Shown: in pieces, positions 8,268 to 16,510 of the stretch | How positions within the stretch are numbered: position 1 is the first letter of the stretch | Layout: each line of letters begins with the position of its first letter | NCBI GenBank assembly: GCA_003558105.1 | Contig: PWMS01000040.1 | Location: 1 to 37,531, forward strand | Source of the DNA: Mollicutes bacterium | GTDB taxonomy: Bacteria; Bacillota_I; Bacilli_A; Izemoplasmatales; Izemoplasmataceae | Reading direction: 5' to 3' | DNA: 37,531 nucleotides | The notes under the pieces: model-generated | What the model was told of the DNA's origin: nothing | Databases searched by the model: none | Seen by the model: the letters and a program-made list of their open reading frames with translations, nothing else | Made by a program: the position numbers and the translations under genes

Positions 8268-9725
8268 ATGAAAGTATTAAAAGAAGCCCTAACGTATGAT
8301 GATGTCTTATTGGTTCCTCATTACTCAAATATCTTACCAAAGGAAACCATCTTAAAAACCAAACTCACAAAACATATTGAACTCAATATCCCGATTCTCT
8401 CCAGTGCCATGGATACCGTCACCGAAAGTCCGATGGCCATCGCTATAGCCAGGCAAGGGGGCCTTGGTTTTATCCACAAAAACCTCGCCATCGAAGCGCA
8501 AGCCAAGATGGTCCAACAAGTGAAATTAAGTGAAGCGGGCATGATAAAAGAACCGATTACCCTAAAACAAGACCAAACCTTGCAAGAAGCCGAAAATTTG
8601 ATGGCCCATTATAAAATTTCAGGTTTCCCCGTCATTGAAGATGACGGGACACTGATCGGTATTATCACCAACCGCGATATCCGTTTTCAAGATGATTTTA
8701 GCTTAAACGTTAAGACGGTGATGACCAAAAAACGTCTTATCACCGCGCCGGTTGGCACAACTCTCGACGCCGCCAAAAAGATTCTTCTTAAAAACCGTAT
8801 TGAAAAACTTCCGATTATTGATAAGAACCATAAACTTAAAGGTTTGATCACCATCAAGGATATTGAAAAGATAAAAACGTATCCAAATGCGGCCAAAGAT
8901 GAAGATGGACGCTTACGAGCTGGGGCTGCGATCGGGGTTTCTGAGGATTCCTTAGAGCGGGTGAAGGCTTTGGTTAATGCCGGGGTTGATATCATCACCG
9001 TCGATTCTGCCCACGGCCATTCTGAAGGCGTGATTAACATGGTTAAAACCATCAAACAACAATACCCCACCTTGGATATCATCGCCGGCAACATCGTTAC
9101 AAAAGACGCCGCAAAAGCCTTAATCGAGGCTGGGGCTGACGGCTTAAAAGTTGGCGTTGGACCTGGCTCAATTTGTACCACGCGCGTAATCGCGGGCGTT
9201 GGCGTCCCACAAATCACCGCGATTCTCGATGTTTATGCTTACGCGAAAGACAAAGGCATTCCTGTGATTGCCGATGGGGGTATTAAATACAGTGGTGATA
9301 TCGCTAAAGCCTTAGCGGCCGGGGCTGATACCGTCATGCTCGGCAGCTTACTCGCAGGCTGTGAAGAATCACCAGGTGAAGAAATTCTTTATCAAAGTCG
9401 AAAATACAAAGTCTATCAAGGCATGGGGTCTATCGCCGCGATGAGACGCGGCTCAAACGACCGCTACTTCCAAAGCGAACAAACAGAATCAAAAAAATTG
9501 GTCCCTGAAGGCATCGAAGGTCGGGTCCCCTACAAAGGCAAAGTTGAAGATGTTATCTACCAATTGATCGGGGGCCTGCGTTCCAGTATGGGCTATTGTG
9601 GCGCCAAAACTTTAACCGATTTTAAAAAAAGCGCCAAACTCGTTAAAATCACCCAAGCGGGCTATATAGAATCCCATCCACACCACATCGAGCTGACGCA
9701 AGAAGCGCCGAATTATCACAAATAA
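8268..9725 (+). CDS. guaB: IMP dehydrogenase
   Basis: Oxidises IMP to XMP with NAD+, the committed step toward GMP and the substrate supplier for GuaA next to it. The 485-aa protein starts at ATG 8268 (AAAGGAT upstream). The frame stays open back to 8175, but that stretch lies inside guaA and lacks family similarity. The TIM barrel is interrupted by a CBS pair (about 95-205: [29 protein letters not shown]). [11 protein letters not shown] carries the catalytic Cys303, and the flap region includes [10 protein letters not shown]. It follows guaA by 19 bases and ends at a strong terminator, so both enzymes share the guanine signal. Confidence 0.98.
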   Translation: MKVLKEALTYDDVLLVPHYSNILPKETILKTKLTKHIELNIPILSSAMDTVTESPMAIAIARQGGLGFIHKNLAIEAQAKMVQQVKLSEAGMIKEPITLKQDQTLQEAENLMAHYKISGFPVIEDDGTLIGIITNRDIRFQDDFSLNVKTVMTKKRLITAPVGTTLDAAKKILLKNRIEKLPIIDKNHKLKGLITIKDIEKIKTYPNAAKDEDGRLRAGAAIGVSEDSLERVKALVNAGVDIITVDSAHGHSEGVINMVKTIKQQYPTLDIIAGNIVTKDAAKALIEAGADGLKVGVGPGSICTTRVIAGVGVPQITAILDVYAYAKDKGIPVIADGGIKYSGDIAKALAAGADTVMLGSLLAGCEESPGEEILYQSRKYKVYQGMGSIAAMRRGSNDRYFQSEQTESKKLVPEGIEGRVPYKGKVEDVIYQLIGGLRSSMGYCGAKTLTDFKKSAKLVKITQAGYIESHPHHIELTQEAPNYHK

Positions 9726-9731
9726 ACTAAA

Positions 9732-9775
9732 AAAAAGATATAACGTCAAAATCATACGACGTTATATCTTTTTCA
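9732..9775. terminator. bidirectional terminator between guaB and the flavoprotein gene
   Basis: A 16-base stem (9732-9747 with 9758-9773) built on GATATAACGTC/GACGTTATATC, flanked by A-run and T-run. It serves the convergent genes on both strands. Confidence 0.88.
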
Positions 9776-9781
9776 TATCTC

Positions 9782-11179
9782 TTATGATGCTTCAAAAGCC
9801 GCACTTTCACCGGCGATAGCACCGAATACCAAACAATCGGTAATCGCCATAGAGCCTAGGCGACTTTGACCGTGAATCCCGCCCGCTGCTTCGCCTGCCG
9901 CATACAATTTCTTGATGGGCTGGTTGTGCTGATCCAAGACGCGGGCTTTGGCATCGATTTTTAAGCCGCCCATGGTGTGGTGCGTTTTAGGTTGAATGCG
10001 CATCGCATAAAAAGGCGGTGTTGCGATGGGCGTTGTCTGATCGCTTATCGGTTTAACAAAATCAAGGTCTCTGCCTTCTTTGACAAAGCCGTTAAAGCGT
10101 TCAATCGTTTTTAAAAAGGCAGCGTTTGTGATCTTTTCTCCTTTAGCGAGTGAAGCCAAATCATCATAGCGTCTCACAACATTCTTTTCAAGCGCTTTTT
10201 TGATATCGCGCGGACTTTGGTCAAGCGCCGTTTGATCCGCGATTGCTATAACAGGATAATTTTGTATTAAAATCGCTTCAGCCACTTTTCGGCGGTCGGA
10301 TAGTTCATTGACAAACCGCTGAGCTGTTTTTGTATTGATTAAGATGCCTTTTGGTAAAGCAATATAATCAGCGAACAACGGTCCATCGCCAAACCCGTGT
10401 TCTTCTGGTGAGGTCCAAGGCGCTAGTTGAATATGATCCATCCCTTTAAACTGTGCCCCGGCTTTCTCAGCCAATCGTAATATTTCCGCAGTAGCGCTTG
10501 GTTTATTTGTCGTATCAATAGTCTCATCTAAACGCGTATCGTAACGCTTTCGAAAAGCGACATCGGCGGAAAAACCCCCCGTAGCTATCACAATCCCCTT
10601 ATTGGCGATAAAAAGACTTTCTGTCGTAGGTAAAGGTTGATTGAAACGATAAGGCGCTTTACACTTAACACCCGCCAAATCACCATCCTCATAATAAAAA
10701 TCGCTAACATAGTGCGCTTTGCGAATATCGATATCAAGGTTATGACATAAGGCCTCCATACGAACAATAAAAGGGCGGCCACTCGGGGGGCCCTGAGGTG
10801 AATGCGACCGTGGCTTAGCATGCCCACCAAACAATTCCACGTCATCTCGGAAGGGGACTTTCAATACATCCTTCGCCCAATCAAACGCAGCCAAAGCATG
10901 CGTGCTTAAGGTTTCAACCAAAATTGGGTCACTTTCTTTTCCGCCACTTTTTAAAATATCTTCTTTCATTAACAACGCGGAATCTTCGATGCCTAATGTT
11001 GTTTGAAAAGACGTCCCCGCAGCCGCCATACCGCCATCGCTAATAACTGAATTACCACCGAGGGTTTTCATTTTTTCTAAAACCAAAACCTTAGCACCAG
11101 ATTCAGCCGCTTTAATCGCCGCTCGCAAACCGGCAAAACCCGATCCAATCACAATCACATCAAAAATTTCTTTTTTCAT
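9782..11179 (-). CDS. FAD-dependent oxidoreductase, fumarate reductase/flavocytochrome c flavin-domain family
   Basis: Soluble 465-aa flavoprotein without signal peptide, haem or FMN domain. The N-terminus binds FAD through VIGSGFAGLRAAIKAAESG and LEKMKTLGGNS, and the C-terminus through YAAGEAAGG. Family active-site segments are present: NELSDRRKVAEAI (proton-shuttle Arg region), HHTMGGL, and HGQSRLGSMAITDC with the substrate-binding Arg. The segment that usually reads IQxHPT reads IQLAPWTSP, so the His that contacts fumarate appears to be missing; a different acceptor (another enoate, urocanate-like or a quinone-type compound) is possible. It lies alone, convergent to guaB and downstream of the methyltransferase. 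AAAGG eight bases upstream supports the ATG at 11179. Confidence 0.85.
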   Translation of the reverse strand: MKKEIFDVIVIGSGFAGLRAAIKAAESGAKVLVLEKMKTLGGNSVISDGGMAAAGTSFQTTLGIEDSALLMKEDILKSGGKESDPILVETLSTHALAAFDWAKDVLKVPFRDDVELFGGHAKPRSHSPQGPPSGRPFIVRMEALCHNLDIDIRKAHYVSDFYYEDGDLAGVKCKAPYRFNQPLPTTESLFIANKGIVIATGGFSADVAFRKRYDTRLDETIDTTNKPSATAEILRLAEKAGAQFKGMDHIQLAPWTSPEEHGFGDGPLFADYIALPKGILINTKTAQRFVNELSDRRKVAEAILIQNYPVIAIADQTALDQSPRDIKKALEKNVVRRYDDLASLAKGEKITNAAFLKTIERFNGFVKEGRDLDFVKPISDQTTPIATPPFYAMRIQPKTHHTMGGLKIDAKARVLDQHNQPIKKLYAAGEAAGGIHGQSRLGSMAITDCLVFGAIAGESAAFEAS

Positions 11180-11248
11180 ATTAAACCTTTATCGTTTGAC
11201 ATTATACTTTTATCATAGCACAAAGTCTTTAAGACTAAGAAAAAACAT

Positions 11249-11890
11249 CTACAAGAATTTATTTTTTTTTAACTGCATCATACCTGAACAATGACTAACT
11301 TGATAAAAAATGACTTGATAGGCATCCTTAAGATAATCTTTATAGTAATCTACCACCGGATAATATTCGGCATCGTCCCATATTTTTTGATACTGTATTT
11401 TGAGTTTTCTCATGGCTTTATCGGTGCTTGTCATCACATCACCAACTAAAATCATACCCCCATCATTAAGATGATTAGACAGCTTTAAAAGAAGTTCCAC
11501 TTGTTTTTGCAAGGGCATATGATGGATGCTGTAGTTAAAGATGATAGCATCAAAACTTTCAGTTTTTAACTGCGAGATAAAGCTTTGAAAATCGCTGTGA
11601 GCCAATGTCGCTTTAGGCATCAAATCACGCGATTTTTTTAACATCTCTTTTGAGAAGTCTATTCCTGTTATCGATTTGTTCTTATCGTATAAAGGCGAAC
11701 TGATCTGTCCCGTTCCAATCCCCATATCACAGATTGATGTGATGGTATCATCCTGCAACGTAGCGATGATCCAGGCTTTGATCAGACTATAACCAGAAAA
11801 CGGATAGCTATTATCTTGTTCGGATGTTTTGATTGATTGATTGTAAGCCTTAGCCCATGTATTAAAATATTCAGCGTTATTTTTATGCAT
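11249..11890 (-). CDS. class I SAM-dependent methyltransferase
   Basis: A 213-aa Rossmann-fold methyltransferase. Motif I is ICDMGIGTGQ (residues about 58-67), followed by the acidic strand end ITGIDFSKEML, then HSDFQSF and FDAIIFNYSIHHM, the usual order for Methyltransf_11/25-type small-molecule enzymes. GGAGG nine bases before ATG 11890 fixes the start. No partner gene reveals the substrate: upstream is ornithine aminotransferase with its own terminator and downstream is a flavoprotein. Small-molecule rather than nucleic-acid methylation is inferred from the lack of a recognition domain. Confidence 0.85.
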   Translation of the reverse strand: MHKNNAEYFNTWAKAYNQSIKTSEQDNSYPFSGYSLIKAWIIATLQDDTITSICDMGIGTGQISSPLYDKNKSITGIDFSKEMLKKSRDLMPKATLAHSDFQSFISQLKTESFDAIIFNYSIHHMPLQKQVELLLKLSNHLNDGGMILVGDVMTSTDKAMRKLKIQYQKIWDDAEYYPVVDYYKDYLKDAYQVIFYQVSHCSGMMQLKKNKFL

Positions 11891-11917
11891 TTTTTATTGC
11901 CTCCTAAGCCTATAAAA

Positions 11918-11953
11918 AAGCCGTGATGCAAGGGTATTTTAACATCACAGCTT
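11918..11953 (-). terminator. terminator after rocD
   Basis: On the minus strand AGCTGTGATG pairs with CATCACGGCT across a 14-base loop and is followed by TTTTTTAT. It separates rocD from the methyltransferase. Confidence 0.75.
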
Positions 11954-11965
11954 ATAAGAGGCAAG

Positions 11966-13171
11966 TTAATGATTGGTAAAGATATCTTTAAGGATGGCTA
12001 ATGCCCAGTCGATTTCTTCTTTTTTAACGACGAGCGGTGGAGCGAGACGAATGGTATGAACATGGGTCTCTTTGGCTAAGATGCCCTTTTCTTTCATCAA
12101 TTCGGTGTATTGACGGGCACCACCAGCCTCGTCTTTGAGTTCGATGGCGATAAACAAGCCTTTCCCGCGTACCTCTTTAAAGATCGGTGCATCAATCGCT
12201 TGAATGCCTTTTAAGAAGTAGGCACCCAATTCGAGGGATTTCTCGGATAATTTTTCATCGAGTAAAACATTTAGGGCTTCTTCGCCTGCGGCACAAGCCA
12301 AGGGATTGCCGCCGAAGGTACTGCCGTGTGAACCGGGGGTGATAACATCCATAATCTTCTTGCTGGTCAAAGCCGCAGAAACAGGAATAACCCCACCACT
12401 CAAAGCCTTCCCGACCAAGAGAATATCGGGTCTAATGCCTTCATGTTCGAAACAGAATGTCTTACCGGTTCGTCCAAAGCCTGTTTGGATTTCATCGAGC
12501 ATCAGTAAAATATTGTGTTGATCACAAATCTCTCTAACTTTACGTAAATAACCCTCATCTGGAATGATGACCCCAGCTTCACCTTGGATAGGTTCGACTA
12601 AAAAGGCAATGGTATTTTTGTTAATCGCTTTTTCTAGCGCTTCGGTATCGTTGAAGGGCACATGTTTAAAGCCTGGGGTGTAAGGCCCGTAACCTTGGGT
12701 CGCATTGTCATCGTTAGAAAAACTAACAATCGTCGTGGTCCGTCCGTGGAAATTTTGATGGGCGGTAATGATTTCCGCTTGATTATCCGGTATATCTTTA
12801 GTCGCATAACTATAGCGTCTTGCAATCTTAATGCCCGTTTCTACCGCTTCAGCGCCGGTATTCATCGGAAGCGCCATATCAAAGCCAGAAACTTCGCAAA
12901 GTCTTTTCAAAAAACGGCCTAAACGGTCATTATAAAATGCCCGTGAGGTTAAGGTTAAGGTGTGGAGTTGATCTTCCACAGCTTTGAGAATACGCGGATG
13001 TAAATGCCCATGATTTACCGCAGAATATGCCGAGAGACAATCAAGATATTTATTGCCTTCAGGATCCCATACCCAAGCACCTTCAGCCTTGTTTATAACC
13101 ACGGGGATAGGCTTATAGTTTTTCGCACCGTATTGTGCTTCTAATTCCATACATTGTTTCGTCGTTAACAT
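11966..13171 (-). CDS. rocD: ornithine aminotransferase
   Basis: PLP-dependent class III aminotransferase of 401 aa, the length of bacterial ornithine delta-aminotransferases. It transfers the delta-amino group of ornithine to 2-oxoglutarate, giving glutamate-5-semialdehyde, which leads to proline or glutamate. Seen: NKYLDCLSAYSAVNHGHLHP near the N-terminus, MNTGAEAVETGIK for cofactor phosphate, LLMLDEIQTGFGRTGK with the PLP-contact Asp, and LLVGKALSGG with the Schiff-base Lys255. AGAGGTG seven bases upstream supports ATG 13171. With the betaine/proline transporter nearby it may feed osmoprotective proline, but no proC is in the window, so this is inference. Confidence 0.93.
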   Translation of the reverse strand: MLTTKQCMELEAQYGAKNYKPIPVVINKAEGAWVWDPEGNKYLDCLSAYSAVNHGHLHPRILKAVEDQLHTLTLTSRAFYNDRLGRFLKRLCEVSGFDMALPMNTGAEAVETGIKIARRYSYATKDIPDNQAEIITAHQNFHGRTTTIVSFSNDDNATQGYGPYTPGFKHVPFNDTEALEKAINKNTIAFLVEPIQGEAGVIIPDEGYLRKVREICDQHNILLMLDEIQTGFGRTGKTFCFEHEGIRPDILLVGKALSGGVIPVSAALTSKKIMDVITPGSHGSTFGGNPLACAAGEEALNVLLDEKLSEKSLELGAYFLKGIQAIDAPIFKEVRGKGLFIAIELKDEAGGARQYTELMKEKGILAKETHVHTIRLAPPLVVKKEEIDWALAILKDIFTNH

Positions 13172-13527
13172 CTAAAACACCTCTTATATTTTAATAGTCT
13201 TAATTTCCTTTATTGCATCTGATAGGAATCTTGAATACGCTCATTTTGCAGGTACATACCATGCCTAAAACGTCTTTGGATGTTTGATAAAGAAAGCGCA
13301 TACATTCCCAACATCATTTATTGTATGTGATACATATCGATTTGTAAAGGGCTATCTAAGAATTCTTGTATATTAAGTGAAAAATAAAAAAACCGGATAA
13401 TTATCCGGTTTTAATTTGAAAATTTCTTTTTAAAAATATTTTCTTACAACGATATAGCCAAGGAAAAACAGTAAAAGAGATTTTTTACCGAAAAACTTTG
13501 ATTATGCGTTTGTAACTTGACACAAAC
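13172..13527. other. intergenic region, 356 bases, no gene
   Basis: Holds the upstream region of rocD on the minus strand and the terminator of the zinc-ribbon gene at 13390-13413. I see no start codon with a ribosome binding site and no RNA gene. AT-rich, without an obvious repeat. Confidence 0.6.
13390..13413 (-). terminator. terminator after the zinc-ribbon cassette
   Basis: A perfect palindrome, AAAACCGGATAA/TTATCCGGTTTT, followed on the minus strand by a T-rich tract. It lies about 115 bases beyond the stop of the 222-aa zinc-ribbon gene, leaving a long 3' untranslated end. Confidence 0.75.
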
Positions 13528-14196
13528 TTAGCTTTCTAACCCCGTACCACAGCCACCACAAAACCTTGTGCCAACCGCATTTTCCGCGCCGCATTTAGGA
13601 CATTTAAGTAAATCTAATGATGCGCCACAGTTATTACAAAACTTTCCTTCTCCAGCTGGTTTATTACAAGCCGGACAAAGTGTTTGTTTACTTTCAATCT
13701 CGCCATCAAAAACCTGTGTTTTTGAGGCTTTGGCATAAACATCATCAATCGCCTTTTTAGATTTAGCTGCGGCTACCTCAATATTTACCCTTGGTGCGCA
13801 AGATATACAAAGCCCTTCTTGTTCATTCCAATCGTTTTCACACATCCACTTTGTACATTTTGGACAGCGATGAAAGTGTTTTTTAGCCTCATTTTGAGCC
13901 AATTCAAAAGCCGATTCATGCTCTTTGTGCCATTTAGGTGATTTACCATGATGGGTGCCAGTAATAGCGTCCCCACCGCGGCGAACAGAATAGCCCGCAC
14001 GGTACTTCCCAGTCATAAATGTGGCCGCGGATACCAATCCGGTGAACATCCGCATAATGCCTTTTTTCTTTGCATATTTAGATGTAATGAACGATGTCTT
14101 ATAGCCTTCCTTACAAAGATCACAAAAAAATGTGAATTGAAACCCTGAATCCGTTGAATTATCCGCAAAATTATCACTAAACGGTTTTAATGTCAT
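13528..14196 (-). CDS. zinc-ribbon protein (222 aa), unknown function
   Basis: I do not recognise a characterised family. Cysteine pairs occur at 25/28 (CDLC), 111/114 (CPKC), 130/133 (CISC), 174/177 (CPAC), 187/190 (CNNC), 199/202 (CPKC) and 213/216 (CGGC). The last four form a C-terminal double zinc ribbon, and 111-133 form another. Between 45 and 80 lies a basic Gly-rich stretch with a hydrophobic patch (MFTGLVSAATFMTG) that could sit on a membrane or a partner. TAAGGAGG seven bases before ATG 14196 is a strong ribosome binding site. It is last in a same-strand run with the 110-aa zinc-ribbon gene (11 bases away) and the 433-aa gene. A role as an adaptor or in protein quality control is conceivable but not shown. 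Confidence 0.75.
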   Translation of the reverse strand: MTLKPFSDNFADNSTDSGFQFTFFCDLCKEGYKTSFITSKYAKKKGIMRMFTGLVSAATFMTGKYRAGYSVRRGGDAITGTHHGKSPKWHKEHESAFELAQNEAKKHFHRCPKCTKWMCENDWNEQEGLCISCAPRVNIEVAAAKSKKAIDDVYAKASKTQVFDGEIESKQTLCPACNKPAGEGKFCNNCGASLDLLKCPKCGAENAVGTRFCGGCGTGLES

Positions 14197-14207
14197 ACTT
14201 TTCCTCC

Positions 14208-14540
14208 TTATCTTTCAAGTGGTTTCCCACACTTGATACAATTTTCACTGATTGGGGGTTGCTTGGTTTTACATCTTCTACGGGGACAAACGACGAGTAA
14301 CCGTTTATCGCAGTGCTCGCAATAGCTGTCAAAAAAGGTTTCTTTACCGCAAAAGGGACACTCGATATTGAGTTTTAAACCACACACATTACATCGTTGC
14401 CATGACTTTCGAATCGGGGTCCGACATCTAGGACAACGAATCGGGGTTGCAGGGTTATCTTTACCACAAATCGGACAAACGTTGGAATCTTTGTCAATGA
14501 GTGCCTCACAATAGCGGCACGGGTGCTTATATCCAGGCAT
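14208..14540 (-). CDS. small protein made of four consecutive zinc ribbons
   Basis: Nearly the whole 110-aa chain is zinc-binding: Cys pairs at 8/11 with 22/25, 36/39 with 50/53, 61/64 with 74/77, and 85/90 with 101/104. That gives four treble-clef-like ribbons in tandem; the last uses a CX4C knuckle (CPRRRC). There is no room for a catalytic domain, so a binding or scaffolding role is likely (inference). AGGAGG seven bases before ATG 14540 fixes the start. It lies between the 222-aa zinc-ribbon protein and the 433-aa protein on the same strand, which suggests that the three act together. Confidence 0.78.
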   Translation of the reverse strand: MPGYKHPCRYCEALIDKDSNVCPICGKDNPATPIRCPRCRTPIRKSWQRCNVCGLKLNIECPFCGKETFFDSYCEHCDKRLLVVCPRRRCKTKQPPISENCIKCGKPLER

Positions 14541-14591
14541 AGCTCTACCTCCTTAATATCCGCATGTCATAAAAAAGCCAACCGTTTTTGA

Positions 14592-15893
14592 TTATTTTTC
14601 CCATTTTTCTTTGTCAACTTTACTTTGAACATTGAACTTAAGTAAAGCCAACACATCTTTTTGCCACTGCGCTAAACTTCCATGAATGACTCTACCGATA
14701 AACGCATCTCTTAAATCACGCAATTCTGGAATTAACGCGATGGATGTTTTATATTTTTCATAGCGGGGATCGTTTAACTTCTCTTCACTTAAATAGATAG
14801 GTTCTCGCCTGAAGTTTATCGCCAACATACACCGGTTAATACGATCTAAAAACCAATCGGCTTGTTGGTCTAAAACGTCTTTAGATTGCTTTTTTGCGTA
14901 AGTTTTTCTCGACATCATCTTAAAGAAATACGTCGCTTGACTTTTACCTTCTGTGTTCATGGCTTCCATCGCAATGACATTGCCGGGTATTTTGTTATCT
15001 TGATGATAGATAGGAAATAAAAACCAAAGATATTCTCCCGTCATATCACCTAAAAGACCACGTTTGATACCCATGCACATTTTCTTTGATTCTGCGAAAT
15101 CTTTTAAAAAATCGTAGTCTTCTTTAACGCCAATTAGCTCTAATTTTTCTTCTAATTCTTGCCATAATATCGGTGAGATGTCATCTAGGGTTGTCTTCTT
15201 AGCTGCTTTTCCATCCTTTAAATGTTGTGAGGCTTCGCGAATGATTAAAGGTGAAACACCCGGAAGCAACGCTTTTAAAAGTGTCTGTGCTCTTAGTAAA
15301 ACCTCGTTATGCATCTTTGAAAAGGCACGGGTAAAAGCCTCAAACTTCTTCCCTAATTTTGCGATGACGTAGGTTTCATTGGTATCGGTATTGATATTGA
15401 TTTCATAGTCGCTTGTGAAAATCTCTTCCATATCACAATAAAGTATTCGAATCGGTGCTTTTAATGACGAAAAGATAATCAAGGCACTCTCATATAACCG
15501 CAGTTCGCATGCTGGGATCACTTCTGTTTCTTGTTGGTCTTTAATCACTTTGATGTCTGCATTAACCCCAGATTTAATCAACGTCTCTTCGGCCAACATG
15601 TCTTTGAGGATGATGGTGTTGCGAATCTTGAGACATTGTCTAAAAAAATCATCATGCTTGTAACCCAAATCATGAATGATCAAAGTACTACCATCCATCA
15701 AGGTAATATAGATATGATAATCCTCTTCAGTTACATCCATCATATCTCTAAGGGTTATATAAATCGGTTGGCCAAACTGTGATGATACCGTCAAACGTTC
15801 CTGATCGAAACTCACTTTGCATGATGATGCCTCTAATAAGGTATTATCGCTTGCTTTAAGTTTGTAACTGGCTTTTATATTGTCCATTATCAT
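14592..15893 (-). CDS. 433-aa protein with two PH-like N-terminal domains, unknown function
   Basis: I do not recognise the family by name. Residues about 8-95 and 105-205 are similar beta-rich units ending in a helix; each has a ...VSFDQERLTVSS / ...LRLYESALIIFSS strand pattern and a following D-M-x-(D/E) turn (LRDMMDV, YCDMEEI). This suggests tandem PH-like domains (inference from pattern). The C-terminal half is mixed helix/strand, with FLFP-like and MSRKTYAK segments and Arg-rich helices. No Cys cluster, signal peptide or membrane segment. The start at 15893 (ATG ATA ATG) has only a weak upstream AAAGGAT, so the second ATG at 15887 is equally possible. It is first in the zinc-ribbon cassette; a long leader with an unusual inverted repeat lies upstream. 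Confidence 0.7.
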   Translation of the reverse strand: MIMDNIKASYKLKASDNTLLEASSCKVSFDQERLTVSSQFGQPIYITLRDMMDVTEEDYHIYITLMDGSTLIIHDLGYKHDDFFRQCLKIRNTIILKDMLAEETLIKSGVNADIKVIKDQQETEVIPACELRLYESALIIFSSLKAPIRILYCDMEEIFTSDYEININTDTNETYVIAKLGKKFEAFTRAFSKMHNEVLLRAQTLLKALLPGVSPLIIREASQHLKDGKAAKKTTLDDISPILWQELEEKLELIGVKEDYDFLKDFAESKKMCMGIKRGLLGDMTGEYLWFLFPIYHQDNKIPGNVIAMEAMNTEGKSQATYFFKMMSRKTYAKKQSKDVLDQQADWFLDRINRCMLAINFRREPIYLSEEKLNDPRYEKYKTSIALIPELRDLRDAFIGRVIHGSLAQWQKDVLALLKFNVQSKVDKEKWEK

Positions 15894-16397
15894 TAGGATA
15901 TACCGCTATCCTTTATCCCCCCCTTCTTCTATATTGGCTTACCCTTATTTAAAAATATAAAAAACCTTTAAACGTTCTTACACACATATGCAATATATTA
16001 TTAAGCACATGAGGTAGGCGTTTAAAGGTTATACAGAACGACCGGTATCGTAAATCAATATGTTCTTTTGATAATCTTATAAATTCATTATACACCATAA
16101 ATTATAAATAATGAAAAAAATTATAAAAAGTGCAAAGGCGAATTGATAATTATACGTTCACTTATTATATATAACCATACGAACTTAAACCAAGGCAGAC
16201 ACAGAAATCATCTCATTGATAAATGAATTATGCGCTTTCTAACAACCCCTAAGATAGGATTTAACCGTATTGACCAAAATATAGGGTTTAAAGAATAGAA
16301 TTTATGTAAAAACCTATCCGTGGATATTAGGTTGTTTATGTCTATCTAGCCCTTAAAAAAGACGTTTTTCATGATTTTTCAACCATAAACAAATCGT
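15894..16397. other. intergenic region with a wide inverted repeat, no recognised gene
   Basis: About 500 AT-rich bases between divergent operons. AACCTTTAAACG (15963-15974) and CGTTTAAAGGTT (16019-16030) are a perfect 12-base inverted repeat 44 bases apart; read on the minus strand it is followed by a T-rich tract. A TATAAT on the minus strand lies at 16087-16092. A second imperfect hairpin (AACCTA...TAGGTT, 16310-16332) lies nearer the opu promoter. No ORF with a convincing ribosome binding site was found. Confidence 0.5.
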
Positions 16398-16425
16398 TTG
16401 CATTATATTTTGTATATGTTATGAT
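16398..16425 (+). promoter_or_regulatory. promoter of the osmoprotectant transporter operon
   Basis: TTGCAT (16398-16403), 16-base spacer, TATGAT (16420-16425). Start of transcription would be near 16432, at the base of the hairpin listed next. Confidence 0.6.
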
Positions 16426-16432
16426 ACGTCTT

Positions 16433-16472
16433 AGATGGATAAAGTTACTAAAATAACTTACCATCTTTTTTT
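16433..16472 (+). terminator. terminator-like hairpin in the opu leader
   Basis: AGATGG (16433-16438) pairs with CCATCT (16461-16466) and AAGTTA (16442-16447) with TAACTT (16454-16459), followed by seven T. It has terminator form but sits at the predicted transcription start of the transporter operon, so it may be an attenuator, a 5' stabilising hairpin, or the end of an upstream transcript. Confidence 0.6.
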
Positions 16473-16510
16473 GTGACAAATTTTGGATTGAAAACAATTG
16501 GAGGTACATC

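Noticed and set aside
8687-9217. 176-codon minus-strand ORF
   Set aside because: Fully inside guaB on the opposite strand; composition mirrors guaB codons.
15963-16030. Inverted repeat as ends of a small transposable element
   Set aside because: Only 68 bases long, with no flanking target duplication that I can see and no second copy in the window; the following T-rich tract favours an RNA structure.
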